Shown in pieces: positions 23,208-31,021 of a stretch of 34,629 nt of DNA. The notes beneath the pieces were generated by a model that saw nothing but the letters and a program-made list of their open reading frames with translations, was not told where the DNA came from and searched no databases. Source of the DNA: an uncultured Collinsella sp. GTDB taxonomy: Bacteria > Actinomycetota > Coriobacteriia > Coriobacteriales > Coriobacteriaceae. The position numbers and the translations under genes were made by a program. The stretch lies in NCBI GenBank assembly GCA_905208975.1, contig CAJLRE010000014.1:1-34629 (forward strand). Direction: 5' to 3'. Each line of letters starts with the position of its first letter. The first letter of the stretch is position 1.

Positions 23208-23846
23208 CTATTCAGCGCGCTTGATAGGATGACGAACCACAGTCTTAAGTTTCTCCGGTGCACATTTGCGTGGATCGGAGAGATAGATTTCGTGATGTAA
23301 ACGGGTGTCTGAGAAGTCGGGGGCATAGCCCTGTTCGGTCGCGTATTCATGCATGGCGTCTACGGTTGTCGGCTCGCTGTCATAGGGTCCGGTATGCATG
23401 CACTGAACGCAGAGACCCTCATCAACTTTAAGCAGCTCAACAGCGGTAAAGTCTAGTTTCTTTTTGGCCGTGGCTTCAGCGACTGCCCAGTCAAAATCAT
23501 CTCGGCTAACGAAATCGGGCAGGCGGATGCACGAGATAAAGTTGAAATTGTCCTTGCGTACATAATCGATGTCGCTACCGGGGGAGTCTTGCCACCAGAA
23601 TCCCTCGAGCGGCGGTACCACAAAGTCGAAATAGCCCTCGATGCTCCTTGGGCCTTTCTTCGACATCTTGACGGTATAGGCGATGCCGTAAAGTAGCGGC
23701 AGGGCGTTTTGATACTCGCCACCTTCGGTATTTGGGTCGCCCTTTCCGCGAACGGCAACGTAGTTCACAGGCGGGACAGTTACGATACTCGGCTTGCTTG
23801 CAGGTTTGTAGAGCTCCTTGCATTCCTTCTTAAAGTCGAACGCCAT
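23208..23846 (-). CDS. GyrI-like small-molecule-binding domain protein
   Basis: 212 residues of the GyrI-like family: the start MAFDFKKECKELY, the segment YVAVRGKGDPN and the C-terminal half KVDEGLCVQCMHTGPYDSEPTTVDAMHEYATEQGY with LHHEIYLSDPR match the family pattern. Members share the SHS2-type fold of E. coli SbmC/GyrI, which protects gyrase and is SOS-induced; many others bind small hydrophobic molecules. AAAGGCGG lies before the ATG. A perfect LexA-type palindrome 56 nt upstream suggests SOS control here too. Confidence 0.85.
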   Translation of the reverse strand: MAFDFKKECKELYKPASKPSIVTVPPVNYVAVRGKGDPNTEGGEYQNALPLLYGIAYTVKMSKKGPRSIEGYFDFVVPPLEGFWWQDSPGSDIDYVRKDNFNFISCIRLPDFVSRDDFDWAVAEATAKKKLDFTAVELLKVDEGLCVQCMHTGPYDSEPTTVDAMHEYATEQGYAPDFSDTRLHHEIYLSDPRKCAPEKLKTVVRHPIKRAE

Positions 23847-23902
23847 GTTGACCGCCTTTCTGCGTATTGGCCTGCTTAGATAGTTGAATCATATCATAGA
23901 AA

Positions 23903-23916
23903 CGAACAGCTGTTCG
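23903..23916 (-). promoter_or_regulatory. LexA-type (SOS) box upstream of the GyrI-like gene
   Basis: CGAACAGCTGTTCG is a perfect 14-bp palindrome fitting the Gram-positive/actinobacterial LexA pattern CGAAC-N4-GTTCG. On the minus strand it is followed at once by AT-rich TATGATATGAT, a likely -10 area, so LexA binding would cover the -35. It lies 56 nt before the start codon. Confidence 0.7.
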
Positions 23917-24034
23917 AATTATTTGGCTGACAGATTGAGATGCGTGCGTTGTGCTTGGCGGTCGGCCTGACCCCGTCGATGATTTCTCGGCCTCCCCGGC
24001 GCCTCATCTATAGCTGCCGTTTCCCCATATAAAA

Positions 24035-24067
24035 CCTGCCAAAATAAACCTGTCCCTTTTTGGTAGG
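24035..24067 (-). repeat. 13-nt-loop hairpin, CCTGCCAAAA family, inverted copy 2
   Basis: On the minus strand CCTACCAAAA pairs with TTTTGGCAGG (one G-T wobble) around AGGGACAGGTTTA, followed by TTTTAT. It stands 51 nt upstream of the ABC ATPase gene and is inverted relative to the copy right after the permease gene at 27591. The stretch 23917-24034 holds no gene. Confidence 0.75.
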
Positions 24068-24117
24068 TGGGAAATGGGTAATACTAAAGAGTTATCCGAC
24101 CAGATGGGAATTAATCG

Positions 24118-24819
24118 ATGGCCTATATCGAATTCAAAGACGTCATCAAAGCATACGGCGAGGGCGACGCCCGCATTCATGCGCTCGACGGCGCGAGCTT
24201 TACGGTCGAGCGCGGCGAGCTCGCTATCATCCTGGGCGCTTCGGGCGCCGGCAAGACTACGGCCCTCAACATTCTGGGCGGCATGGATACGGCGACTTCC
24301 GGCACCGTGACGGTGGACGGGCGCGACGTGAGCTCCGCCAACGAGGCGCAGCTCGTGGAATACCGCCGTGCCGACGTCGGCTTTGTCTTTCAGTTCTACA
24401 ATCTGGTCCCCAACCTGACAGCGCTCGAAAACGTCGAGCTCGCGGTGCAAATCTGCCCCGATTCGCTCGATGCCGAGCAAACGCTTTGCCAGGTGGGCCT
24501 GGGCGAGCGCCTTGCCAACTTTCCCGCGCAGCTTTCGGGCGGCGAGCAGCAGCGCGTGTCCATTGCCCGTGCGCTGGCCAAGAACCCCAAGCTGCTCCTT
24601 TGCGACGAGCCCACGGGTGCACTCGACTACAAAACTGGCAAGCAGATTCTGCAGCTACTGCAGGACACCTGTCGCAAACAAGGCATCACGGTCATTATCA
24701 TCACCCACAACTCCGCGCTTGCGCCCATGGCCGACCGTCTGATTCGCTTTAAGAACGGTCGCGTGGAGAGCGAGACGGTCCAGCAAAATCCCGTGCCTAT
24801 TGAGACGATCGAGTGGTAG
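24118..24819 (+). CDS. ABC transporter ATPase, MacB/LolD type
   Basis: 233 residues with Walker A GASGAGKT (40-47), Q-loop Q92, signature LSGGEQQRVSIARAL (139-153), Walker B LLLCDEPTGALD (159-170) and switch H197. The sequence type (IILGASGAGKTT...GG-D, NLVPNLTALENVE) is that of ATPases paired with FtsX-like permeases rather than importers. It overlaps or abuts the permease gene (5 nt between its stop and ATG 24825), so they form one unit. Confidence 0.95.
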   Translation: MAYIEFKDVIKAYGEGDARIHALDGASFTVERGELAIILGASGAGKTTALNILGGMDTATSGTVTVDGRDVSSANEAQLVEYRRADVGFVFQFYNLVPNLTALENVELAVQICPDSLDAEQTLCQVGLGERLANFPAQLSGGEQQRVSIARALAKNPKLLLCDEPTGALDYKTGKQILQLLQDTCRKQGITVIIITHNSALAPMADRLIRFKNGRVESETVQQNPVPIETIEW

Positions 24820-24824
24820 CGCCC

Positions 24825-27590
24825 ATGGACCAGGACCGCCAAAACAGCCAGCGCCGCGACGCGCAGAACGCGGAGCGCGAGCAGGATTTTACGACCTACC
24901 GTACTGCCCAAAGCTCAAACGATATGGTGCCGATGGTTTTTCGTCGTGGCATCTACCGCACAATCCGAGGCAGTCTTAAGCGCTTCTTATCCATCGTGGT
25001 CATCACCGCGCTCGGCGTGAGCGTGATGTGCGGCCTCAAGGCGGGTTGCGAGGATCTGTGCGATTCGGTCGACGCTTACTTTGACCAGCAGAATGTTTAT
25101 GACATCAACGTGCAGTCGACCTATGGTCTGACCGATGATGATCTTGCTGCGATCCAAGAGGTCGATGGCGTCGAGACGGCCGAGGGCATCTATACCGAGA
25201 CCGCCTATACCGCCGTGGGTACGACGCGCGAGCGTGTCGTCGTACAGAGCCTCTCCAAAGAGAATATTGACCAACCGGTGCTAGTACGCGGCGAGCTGCC
25301 CGAGACTTCGGGCGAAGTGGCAGTGACCTCACGTTTTTTGAAGGCTTCGGGCAAGAAAATCGGCGATACGGTGAGCTTTGCCGCCAACGATGCGAGCTCG
25401 TCGAACCAAAGCGCCAAGGACCAGTTTGCCGATGGAGACTATACCATCACGGCCGAGGTTCTCGATCCCACCGACGTGAGCTCCGACTCGACGGTTAACG
25501 CCTTTCGTGCTGCTTCGGCTGCGGACTATAAGTTCTATGTGAGCGAGGATGCCGCGATATCTTCTTCCTACTCCGCTGTCCACGTGGTCGTCGAGGGAGC
25601 CAAGAGCCTCAACTCCTATTCGGATGCCTACTCGGCAAAGATCAATGAGGTCAAGGGCAATATCGAGAAGATCCGCGAGGAGCGTGAGAAGGCGCGCGCC
25701 CAGGAGCTGACGGTCGACACACCGGCGAGCTTGGACGCGGCTGAGCGTCAGGCGAATATGGTCTTTGGGATCGAGCAGGACAACATCAATCGCATGGCCG
25801 AGGGCAGCGACGAGCGTGCGCAGGCGCAAGCCGACCTGGACCAGCGCCGCGCCGCCGCCGACCAGCAGTTTGCCGATGCCCGCGCCGAGCTCTCTGACCT
25901 AGGCGAATGCACCTGGTACATCCAGGACCGCGGCAATATCGCAAGCTACTCGAGCGTCGAGAGCGATAGTTCTTCGATCGAGGCCATCGCCACGGTGTTC
26001 CCGTTCATCTTCTTTATCGTCGCCGTGCTCATCAGCCTCACCACCGCCACGCGCATGGTCGAGGAGGAGCGCACGCTCATTGGCCTGTACAAGGCGCTCG
26101 GCTATTCGCGCGGGCGTATCCTGTCCAAATACGTGGACTACGCGCTGTGGGCGTGTCTGATTGGCGGCGTGCTGGGCAACATCATCGGATTTGTGGGCCT
26201 GCCGCTGTTCCTGTTTACGGTGTTCGATGATATGTACTCACTGCCCCAGATGCTGCTTTCGTACGATATCGTGTCCTCGATTGTCTCGGTGGCGCTGTTT
26301 GCCGTGGGCGTGGTGGGCGCTACGATTATCGCCTGCCGCCACGAGATGGCCGAGACGCCGGCTTCGCTCATGCGTCCCAAGGCGCCGCGCGCCGGCTCAC
26401 GCATTCTGCTCGAGCGCATCGGCTTTATTTGGCGCCGCATGGGCTTCTTGAACAAGGTGGCAGCACGTAACCTGTTCCGCTACAAAAAGCGCGCCTTTAT
26501 GACCATCTTCGGTATCGCCGGCTGCACGGCGCTCGTGATTTGCGGTATGGGAATTCGCGACACGTCGGTGGCGCTTTCGCCCAAACAGTACGGGCATATC
26601 ACGCGCTATGACTTGCTGGCGGTCGCCAATCCCGACGATTTTTCGCAGACGTGCGCGGCATTGGATGAGCGCAGCACGGCCAATGATTCCAACGTGACGG
26701 TGACCTCGACCCTGCCGATTATGACCGACAACGTCACCTTTACGTTTGGCGGCAAGAGCGAGACCGTGCAGCTCATCGTGATTCCCGACGACCGCACGGG
26801 TGACTTGGGCGATTACGTGCGCCTGGAGGATGAGTCCAAAGAACCGCTCGCCCTGCGTGACGGAGACGTGTATTTGAGCAAGAGCTCTCAGCTGGTGCTG
26901 GGGATCAAGCCGGGTGACACGGCTCACGTCCAGGATTCGTCGCTCAATGTTGCCAAGGTCAAAGTCAGCGACATCTCGCTCAACTATCTAGGCAACACGC
27001 TTTACATGACGCAGGGCACCTATGAGCGCGCGTTCGGTCGAAGTGCACGCCTTAACGGCGTCTTTGTGCTGCTTAAGGGTTCGTCGGCCGACCAGATTGC
27101 GTTTAGCAAGAATCTTAAGAGCGACGGTTGGCTTACGATTTCGAGTACGGCCGAGCATTGGGAGAACTACGAAGCGAACTTTACGATTATCAATTCGGTC
27201 GTGGTGCTTGTGACCTTTATGGCGGCGTGTCTGTCGTTTGTGGTGGTATTTACGTTGTCTAACACCAACATCTCGGAGCGCGAACGCGAGCTGGCGACTA
27301 TTAAGGTGCTGGGTTTCCGTCGTGGCGAGGTGCACCATTACGTCAACAAGGAGACGTTGATTCTTACGGCGATCGGAGCCGCGCTGGGCGTTCCGCTGGG
27401 CGGCTTGCTGGCCGAGAGTTTTACGTACATTTTGCAGATGCCGTCATTGTACTTTGACGTTGAGGTCGAGCCGCTGAGCTACGTGCTGTCCGTTCTGCTG
27501 GCCTTTGCCTTTACGTTTATCGTCAACCTCGCTACCAATCGCACCCTCAACAAGATCGACATGGTCGGCGCCCTCAAGAGCGCCGAGTGA
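24825..27590 (+). CDS. Large FtsX-type ABC permease
   Basis: About 921 residues. One membrane helix near 50-70 is followed by a long external region (about 75-385) with an Ala/Glu/Arg-rich coiled-coil stretch (IEKIREEREKARAQE, AQADLDQRRAAADQQF). Then comes the first FtsX core (about 390-510: FPFIFFIVAVLISLTTATRMVEEERTLIGLYKALGYSRGRI), a short loop, a further helix, a second external domain and the final FtsX core (about 790-915, SERERELATIKVLGFRRGEV). This duplicated plan is that of mechanotransmission or export permeases, not substrate-channel importers; the cargo is unknown. The end is fused to a hairpin repeat directly after the TGA. Confidence 0.92.
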   Translation: MDQDRQNSQRRDAQNAEREQDFTTYRTAQSSNDMVPMVFRRGIYRTIRGSLKRFLSIVVITALGVSVMCGLKAGCEDLCDSVDAYFDQQNVYDINVQSTYGLTDDDLAAIQEVDGVETAEGIYTETAYTAVGTTRERVVVQSLSKENIDQPVLVRGELPETSGEVAVTSRFLKASGKKIGDTVSFAANDASSSNQSAKDQFADGDYTITAEVLDPTDVSSDSTVNAFRAASAADYKFYVSEDAAISSSYSAVHVVVEGAKSLNSYSDAYSAKINEVKGNIEKIREEREKARAQELTVDTPASLDAAERQANMVFGIEQDNINRMAEGSDERAQAQADLDQRRAAADQQFADARAELSDLGECTWYIQDRGNIASYSSVESDSSSIEAIATVFPFIFFIVAVLISLTTATRMVEEERTLIGLYKALGYSRGRILSKYVDYALWACLIGGVLGNIIGFVGLPLFLFTVFDDMYSLPQMLLSYDIVSSIVSVALFAVGVVGATIIACRHEMAETPASLMRPKAPRAGSRILLERIGFIWRRMGFLNKVAARNLFRYKKRAFMTIFGIAGCTALVICGMGIRDTSVALSPKQYGHITRYDLLAVANPDDFSQTCAALDERSTANDSNVTVTSTLPIMTDNVTFTFGGKSETVQLIVIPDDRTGDLGDYVRLEDESKEPLALRDGDVYLSKSSQLVLGIKPGDTAHVQDSSLNVAKVKVSDISLNYLGNTLYMTQGTYERAFGRSARLNGVFVLLKGSSADQIAFSKNLKSDGWLTISSTAEHWENYEANFTIINSVVVLVTFMAACLSFVVVFTLSNTNISERERELATIKVLGFRRGEVHHYVNKETLILTAIGAALGVPLGGLLAESFTYILQMPSLYFDVEVEPLSYVLSVLLAFAFTFIVNLATNRTLNKIDMVGALKSAE

Positions 27591-27629
27591 CCTGCCAAAA
27601 AGGGACAGGTTTATTTTGGCAGGTTTTAT
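27591..27629 (+). repeat. 13-nt-loop hairpin with U tract, CCTGCCAAAA family, copy 3
   Basis: It starts at the first base after the permease TGA: CCTGCCAAAA, loop AGGGACAGGTTTA, TTTTGGCAGG, then TTTTAT. It is identical to copy 1 over the hairpin and probably serves as the operon's terminator. Confidence 0.8.
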
Positions 27630-27706
27630 CTGGGCGAACGCCGGACAACCATTAGGTGGCCCGGCGTTCGCCCCGTTTTGCTGGGGATGTCTGTCGTTCA
27701 GTGCTC

Positions 27707-28027
27707 TTACTGGCCAATCCAGTGTTGCGCATAGCTCTTAATGTCCTCGGTAAAACCGTCAAGGTCGTCAAGGGTGATCACGCTGTCGATAAGCAAATTG
27801 GCTATCTCGCGGTGCATTGTGCTGCGGCGAATGTCGTTTGCAATTACGCCTGAGGACAGCTTGTCTCTATTGAGGCGCTCTTCTAGTGTCCAAAATCTAC
27901 TGGACGCTTCGCTGTCGCCGTTCAGCATCTCAACGTACTGGGCGATGAGCTTTTCCATATAACGTTCTTGCCATTGAGGAAGCATTTTCTTAAATAGCTT
28001 CCAGTCGCTTTCGGCTACGTCGCGCAT
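27707..28027 (-). CDS. Small conserved-looking protein of unknown function
   Basis: 106 residues starting at ATG 28027, which has GGAGG five bases upstream; the frame is open to 28069 without need. The sequence is mainly helical and charged: DWKLFKKMLPQWQERYMEKL, then SSRFWTLEERLNRDK and a C-terminal ITLDDLDGFTEDIKSYAQ. I recall similar short proteins in gut Firmicutes without assigned function. No membrane segment, no known motif. It is transcribed toward the ABC permease gene. Confidence 0.7.
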   Translation of the reverse strand: MRDVAESDWKLFKKMLPQWQERYMEKLIAQYVEMLNGDSEASSRFWTLEERLNRDKLSSGVIANDIRRSTMHREIANLLIDSVITLDDLDGFTEDIKSYAQHWIGQ

Positions 28028-28155
28028 ATGTCCTCCGCTCGTCAAACGGGCTTTCCATTTGCCTTTCATTCTATTTGGTTTTCGCTCACAGGCGTGGATG
28101 AGAGGCTCTCTTTAGCCTTCGAGATTGGGCTTGTATGGGTCGTATGCCACAAAAT

Positions 28156-28295
28156 GGGCCTATCTACTACGTTTGCTACCACACCCTCGACCGTGACAAA
28201 GATTATGAAATTAAAACCGCAGGTAGATGGCTTGCCAGTTTTCGGAAAAGGCGGGTATGGTCGGCCCTCTCGAGTTAAACGTAGTAAATAGGCCC
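28156..28295. repeat. Miniature inverted-repeat element with 19-bp ends
   Basis: GGGCCTATCTACTACGTTT (28156-28174) is mirrored at 28277-28295 with one mismatch, enclosing 102 nt with no gene. The size and terminal repeats resemble a MITE or a long hairpin RNA. The zone 28028-28155 before it, upstream of the 106-aa gene, shows nothing else. Confidence 0.55.
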
Positions 28296-28356
28296 TTTTC
28301 TTGGCGCGCGGTCAGCTCAATGCTAATCTCCGTGCCGGAACTGACCCAGTTGTTTG

Positions 28357-28427
28357 TAAGTTGCGGTGATATACGGACTGTTTGGCGCTTTGGAGCTTCA
28401 AAACAGTCCCTATCTCACCGCAACTTA
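28357..28427. repeat. Inverted repeat with AGTTGCGGTG ends, copy 2
   Basis: TAAGTTGCGGTGA (28357-28369) pairs with TCACCGCAACTTA (28415-28427); after two mismatches GACTGTTT pairs with AAACAGTC. The ends match the element at 6167-6233, the middle does not. It lies 43 nt beyond the stop of the XRE membrane protein gene. Confidence 0.65.
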
Positions 28428-28470
28428 GGAGAAGGGCGGGGGCGGTTGGGTGCTGGTGGGTCGGAGCGTG

Positions 28471-29409
28471 TTAGGCCTGTTTGCGGTGCTTCCATTGTTT
28501 GCGGCACCAGCGCATGAGCGCCTTTATGACGGGAATCGTGATGAGGATGATCCATGCAGGATGGGGCTGTCCCAAACAGAGCCACATGTAGAGGAACCAA
28601 GCGATGGCGGCTGCCGGGTAGATGGCCTCGATCAGCTTAGACAGGTGGCGCCGATCGATGAAGTCACCAATCGCGTAGTAGACGGGAACCAGAAAGACGA
28701 GGAAAAGCCCCATGCCCCATGTGCCGTAGACAATGCCGAGCACCAGATAGGCGAGAGTGACAAGTGCGGGGAAGGGGAATTTGTTCCATGCACGTCCGAC
28801 CTTGGTGTGGAAATGCTTGCCATGATGGTCGAGCTTGTCGTGTGCTTCCTTCCAGCTGGAAAACGTCTCGCCGTCGATGGTGACGGTGCCATCGTCATTG
28901 GTGCGCACGCTATGTCCATCGTCCTCAAGCGTATCGATATGCACGCCGCACGGCCCCACATGCACCTCTTCGCCCTTGCGCTCGTTGGTCACATGGATGC
29001 CGCTCCAACCAACATGGACTTCCTCGCCTTTATTGGGATCAATGACGTGGATACCGCGCGCGAGGGAAATATCGACAAGTGGCTTATCGCTGCAATCAGC
29101 GTGCTCGGCAGAATCCTCAGCCTCGTCAGCCTTATCTGAAGCTTTGGTGCCGGCGTTGCTGTTCTGTGCCTCATCATCAGCCTGTGAGTCATCAGCGCTA
29201 GCCACCGCCTCCCCATACAGCAGCTCATCCAGCGACACGCCATACAGCGCGGCGAGCGCAATAAGGTTATCGGTATCGGGCGAGGATTCGCTGCGCTCCC
29301 ATTTACTGACAGCCTGACGACTCACACCCAGCTGGGCGGCAAGCGCCTCCTGAGAAAGCCCGGCAGCTTTACGGCGATCGACGAGGCGCTGTGCCATCGC
29401 AAGATCCAT
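28471..29409 (-). CDS. XRE-type DNA-binding protein with C-terminal membrane segments
   Basis: 312 residues from ATG 29409 (AAAGGAA six bases upstream). Residues 1-66 are a Cro/CI helix-turn-helix (LSQEALAAQLGVSRQAVSKWERSESSPD). An acidic Ala/Asp/Glu-rich linker follows (about 70-112). Then come short repeated units GIHVIDPNKGEEVHVG, GIHVTNERKGEEVHVG and GVHIDTLEDDG (about 119-165), which look like stacked beta strands. The last 90 residues hold three hydrophobic segments. A membrane-tied repressor that senses an envelope signal is the simplest reading, but no partner gene is adjacent. Repeats of CCGGTAGC-ACC lie in its upstream region. Confidence 0.82.
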   Translation of the reverse strand: MDLAMAQRLVDRRKAAGLSQEALAAQLGVSRQAVSKWERSESSPDTDNLIALAALYGVSLDELLYGEAVASADDSQADDEAQNSNAGTKASDKADEAEDSAEHADCSDKPLVDISLARGIHVIDPNKGEEVHVGWSGIHVTNERKGEEVHVGPCGVHIDTLEDDGHSVRTNDDGTVTIDGETFSSWKEAHDKLDHHGKHFHTKVGRAWNKFPFPALVTLAYLVLGIVYGTWGMGLFLVFLVPVYYAIGDFIDRRHLSKLIEAIYPAAAIAWFLYMWLCLGQPHPAWIILITIPVIKALMRWCRKQWKHRKQA

Positions 29410-29464
29410 GGTGGTTCCTTTCGTTTGATGGTCGAATCGAATGAGCCGAGTATGCCGAGAACAG

Positions 29465-29539
29465 CCGGTAGCGACCACCATTTCTAGTTAGAATCTGCCC
29501 CAACCCTACCGCAACTACCGGTAGCAACCCCTAGCGACC
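29465..29539 (-). promoter_or_regulatory. Repeated GGTNGCTACCGG boxes upstream of the XRE membrane protein
   Basis: CCGGTAGCGACC (29465-29476), CCGGTAGCAACC (29518-29529) and the shorter CTAGCGACC (29531-29539) lie in the same orientation 56-130 nt upstream of the start at 29409. They are plausible binding sites of the encoded HTH protein. The rest of 29410-29657 holds no gene. Confidence 0.45.
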
Positions 29540-29657
29540 AGCCATTTTAGGACAAATGTCAGTGCTACTCTCAGCTAAGAGCCTGCAACATCCCAAAATC
29601 TCAGCCCACGCACTTGCAGCAAGAAGACGAATAGCCTCGGCCTCCCTAGTTACCGCA

Positions 29658-29778
29658 GGAGGCCCCAGGGCTTTCCTCCCAAATCTTTCCGCAGGACGGA
29701 AGGACCCCGCCGCGCGAAGCGCGCAGCGGGGTCCTGACATGTCCGAGGACGATTTGGGAGGAAAGCCCTGGGGCCTCC
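29658..29778 (-). repeat. Long structured hairpin, family 1, copy E
   Basis: It starts 23 nt after the pfkA stop and is oriented with pfkA. Outer stem 28 bp, perfect (29658-29685 with 29751-29778). On the minus strand the loop strands read GTCCTC-GGAC-ATGTC and CC-GTCC-TGCGGAAA around an inner stem AGGACCCCGC/GCGGGGTCCT capped by GCGC-TTCG-CGCG. The loop strands match copy A while all stems differ. A further 12-bp pairing AATAGCCTCGGC (29630-29641) with 29795-29806 reaches into the last pfkA codons. Confidence 0.8.
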
Positions 29779-29801
29779 GATGGGGGTAGTTCCAGCCGAG
29801 G

Positions 29802-30881
29802 CTATTCGTCGCCGAAGCTGATGCCCAACGCCTTGGCCTCGCGTACCAGATCGCTCTGGGGATCGACATACTTGAGCTTGCCGGCGACCTCCTCGAGCGG
29901 CATGTGGCACATCTTGCCGTCACGCAGGGCAATCATGTAGCCAAACTCGCCGCGCAGGCAGCCAAGTGCGGCCTCGACGCCGCACTGGGTCGCAAAGATG
30001 CGATCCTGGGCATCGGGCTGGCCGCCGCGCTGCGTGTGGCCGGGGATGGCGACGCGGGTCTCGCGACCGGTCTTGGCCTCAATCTCCTTGGCGATGTCGT
30101 AGACGATCGACGGGCTCGTGCGCTCGGCAAGCTTCTTCTTGTATTCCTTCTTGGACAGCGCCGCGTCCTCCTTGGAGATAGCGCCCTCGGCGACGGCTAC
30201 GATGGTAAAGCGGCTGCCGGTCTCCATGCGATGCTCGATGGTCTTGATGACGTTGTCCATGTCGTAGGGGATCTCGGGAATCAGGATGACGTCCGCGCCG
30301 CCCGCGACGCCGGCATACAGCGGAATCCAGCCGACCTTGTGGCCCATAATCTCGATGACAAACACGCGCCCGTGGCTCGAAGCGGTGGTGTGGATGTCGT
30401 CGATGCACTTGGTGGCGACGTCGATGGCGCTCGTAAAGCCAAACGTCAACTCGGTGCCCCAGGTGTCGTTATCGATGGTCTTGGGCAGGGCGATAACGTT
30501 GAGGCCCTCTTCGCGCAGGCGGTTAGCGGTCTTGGTGGAACCGTTGCCGCCCAGCATAAATAGGCAGTCGAGCTGCAGCTTGTGATAGGTGTGGACCATC
30601 GCGGGCACCTTCTCGACGCCGTCGGCCTCGGGAATGTCCAGACGTTTGAACGGCGTGCGGCTCGTGCCCAGGATTGTGCCGCCGCGGGTGAGGATGCCGC
30701 TAAAATCGGCGGGCGTCATGACGCGGAACCTGCTGTAGATAAGGCCCTGGTAGCCGTCCTCAAAACCATAGATCTCGATAGGCTCTTCGCTATTGGTCAT
30801 AAGCGTTTTGACAATGCCGCGCATGGTGGCGTTGAGCGCCTGGCAGTCGCCGCCACTGGTAAGAAGACCGATCCTGAGCAT
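29802..30881 (-). CDS. pfkA: 6-phosphofructokinase
   Basis: The enzyme phosphorylates fructose 6-phosphate in glycolysis. 359 residues with LTSGGDCQALNA at the start, GGNGS (111-115), the catalytic PKTIDND (D137), EIMGHKVGW and PGHTQRGG. At the positions that tell donors apart, Gly114 follows the ATP type while Lys134 (PKTIDND) follows the PPi/group III type, and the usual GGD aspartate is Asn113. Similar GGNG sequences are common in Firmicutes enzymes called ATP-dependent, so ATP is more likely, but the donor is not certain. Family 1 hairpin E follows directly. Confidence 0.93.
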   Translation of the reverse strand: MLRIGLLTSGGDCQALNATMRGIVKTLMTNSEEPIEIYGFEDGYQGLIYSRFRVMTPADFSGILTRGGTILGTSRTPFKRLDIPEADGVEKVPAMVHTYHKLQLDCLFMLGGNGSTKTANRLREEGLNVIALPKTIDNDTWGTELTFGFTSAIDVATKCIDDIHTTASSHGRVFVIEIMGHKVGWIPLYAGVAGGADVILIPEIPYDMDNVIKTIEHRMETGSRFTIVAVAEGAISKEDAALSKKEYKKKLAERTSPSIVYDIAKEIEAKTGRETRVAIPGHTQRGGQPDAQDRIFATQCGVEAALGCLRGEFGYMIALRDGKMCHMPLEEVAGKLKYVDPQSDLVREAKALGISFGDE

Positions 30882-30919
30882 GATGAATCCTTCCGGGCAA
30901 GTTATAACATGCGCATAAG

Positions 30920-30952
30920 TTTACCCCCGCACACTGTTGATACGGGGGTAAA
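30920..30952 (-). terminator. Hairpin between the Ntn hydrolase gene and pfkA
   Basis: TTTACCCCCG and CGGGGGTAAA form a perfect 10-bp stem with a 13-nt loop. It lies 38 nt upstream of the pfkA start and 70 nt after the upstream gene's stop on the same strand. It could end that gene's message or act in the pfkA leader. A second hairpin GCCAGGC/GCCTGGC lies at about 30989-31018. Confidence 0.5.
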
Positions 30953-31021
30953 ACGTGTTAGCTCAAGCGTATAGAAATGTAAACAACGCCAGGCGAGCGT
31001 AAAGTCGACGGGCCTGGCTCC

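Noticed and set aside
23960..23985. CGGCCTGACCCCG as another 13-nt-loop hairpin
   Set aside because: The strand reads GGGGTCAGG in reverse like the degenerate copy at 33914, but I found no flanking stem, so it may be chance.
3834..29778. CRISPR-like repeats from the recurring hairpins
   Set aside because: Copies are dispersed, single, long and in both orientations; there is no regular spacer array and no cas gene.
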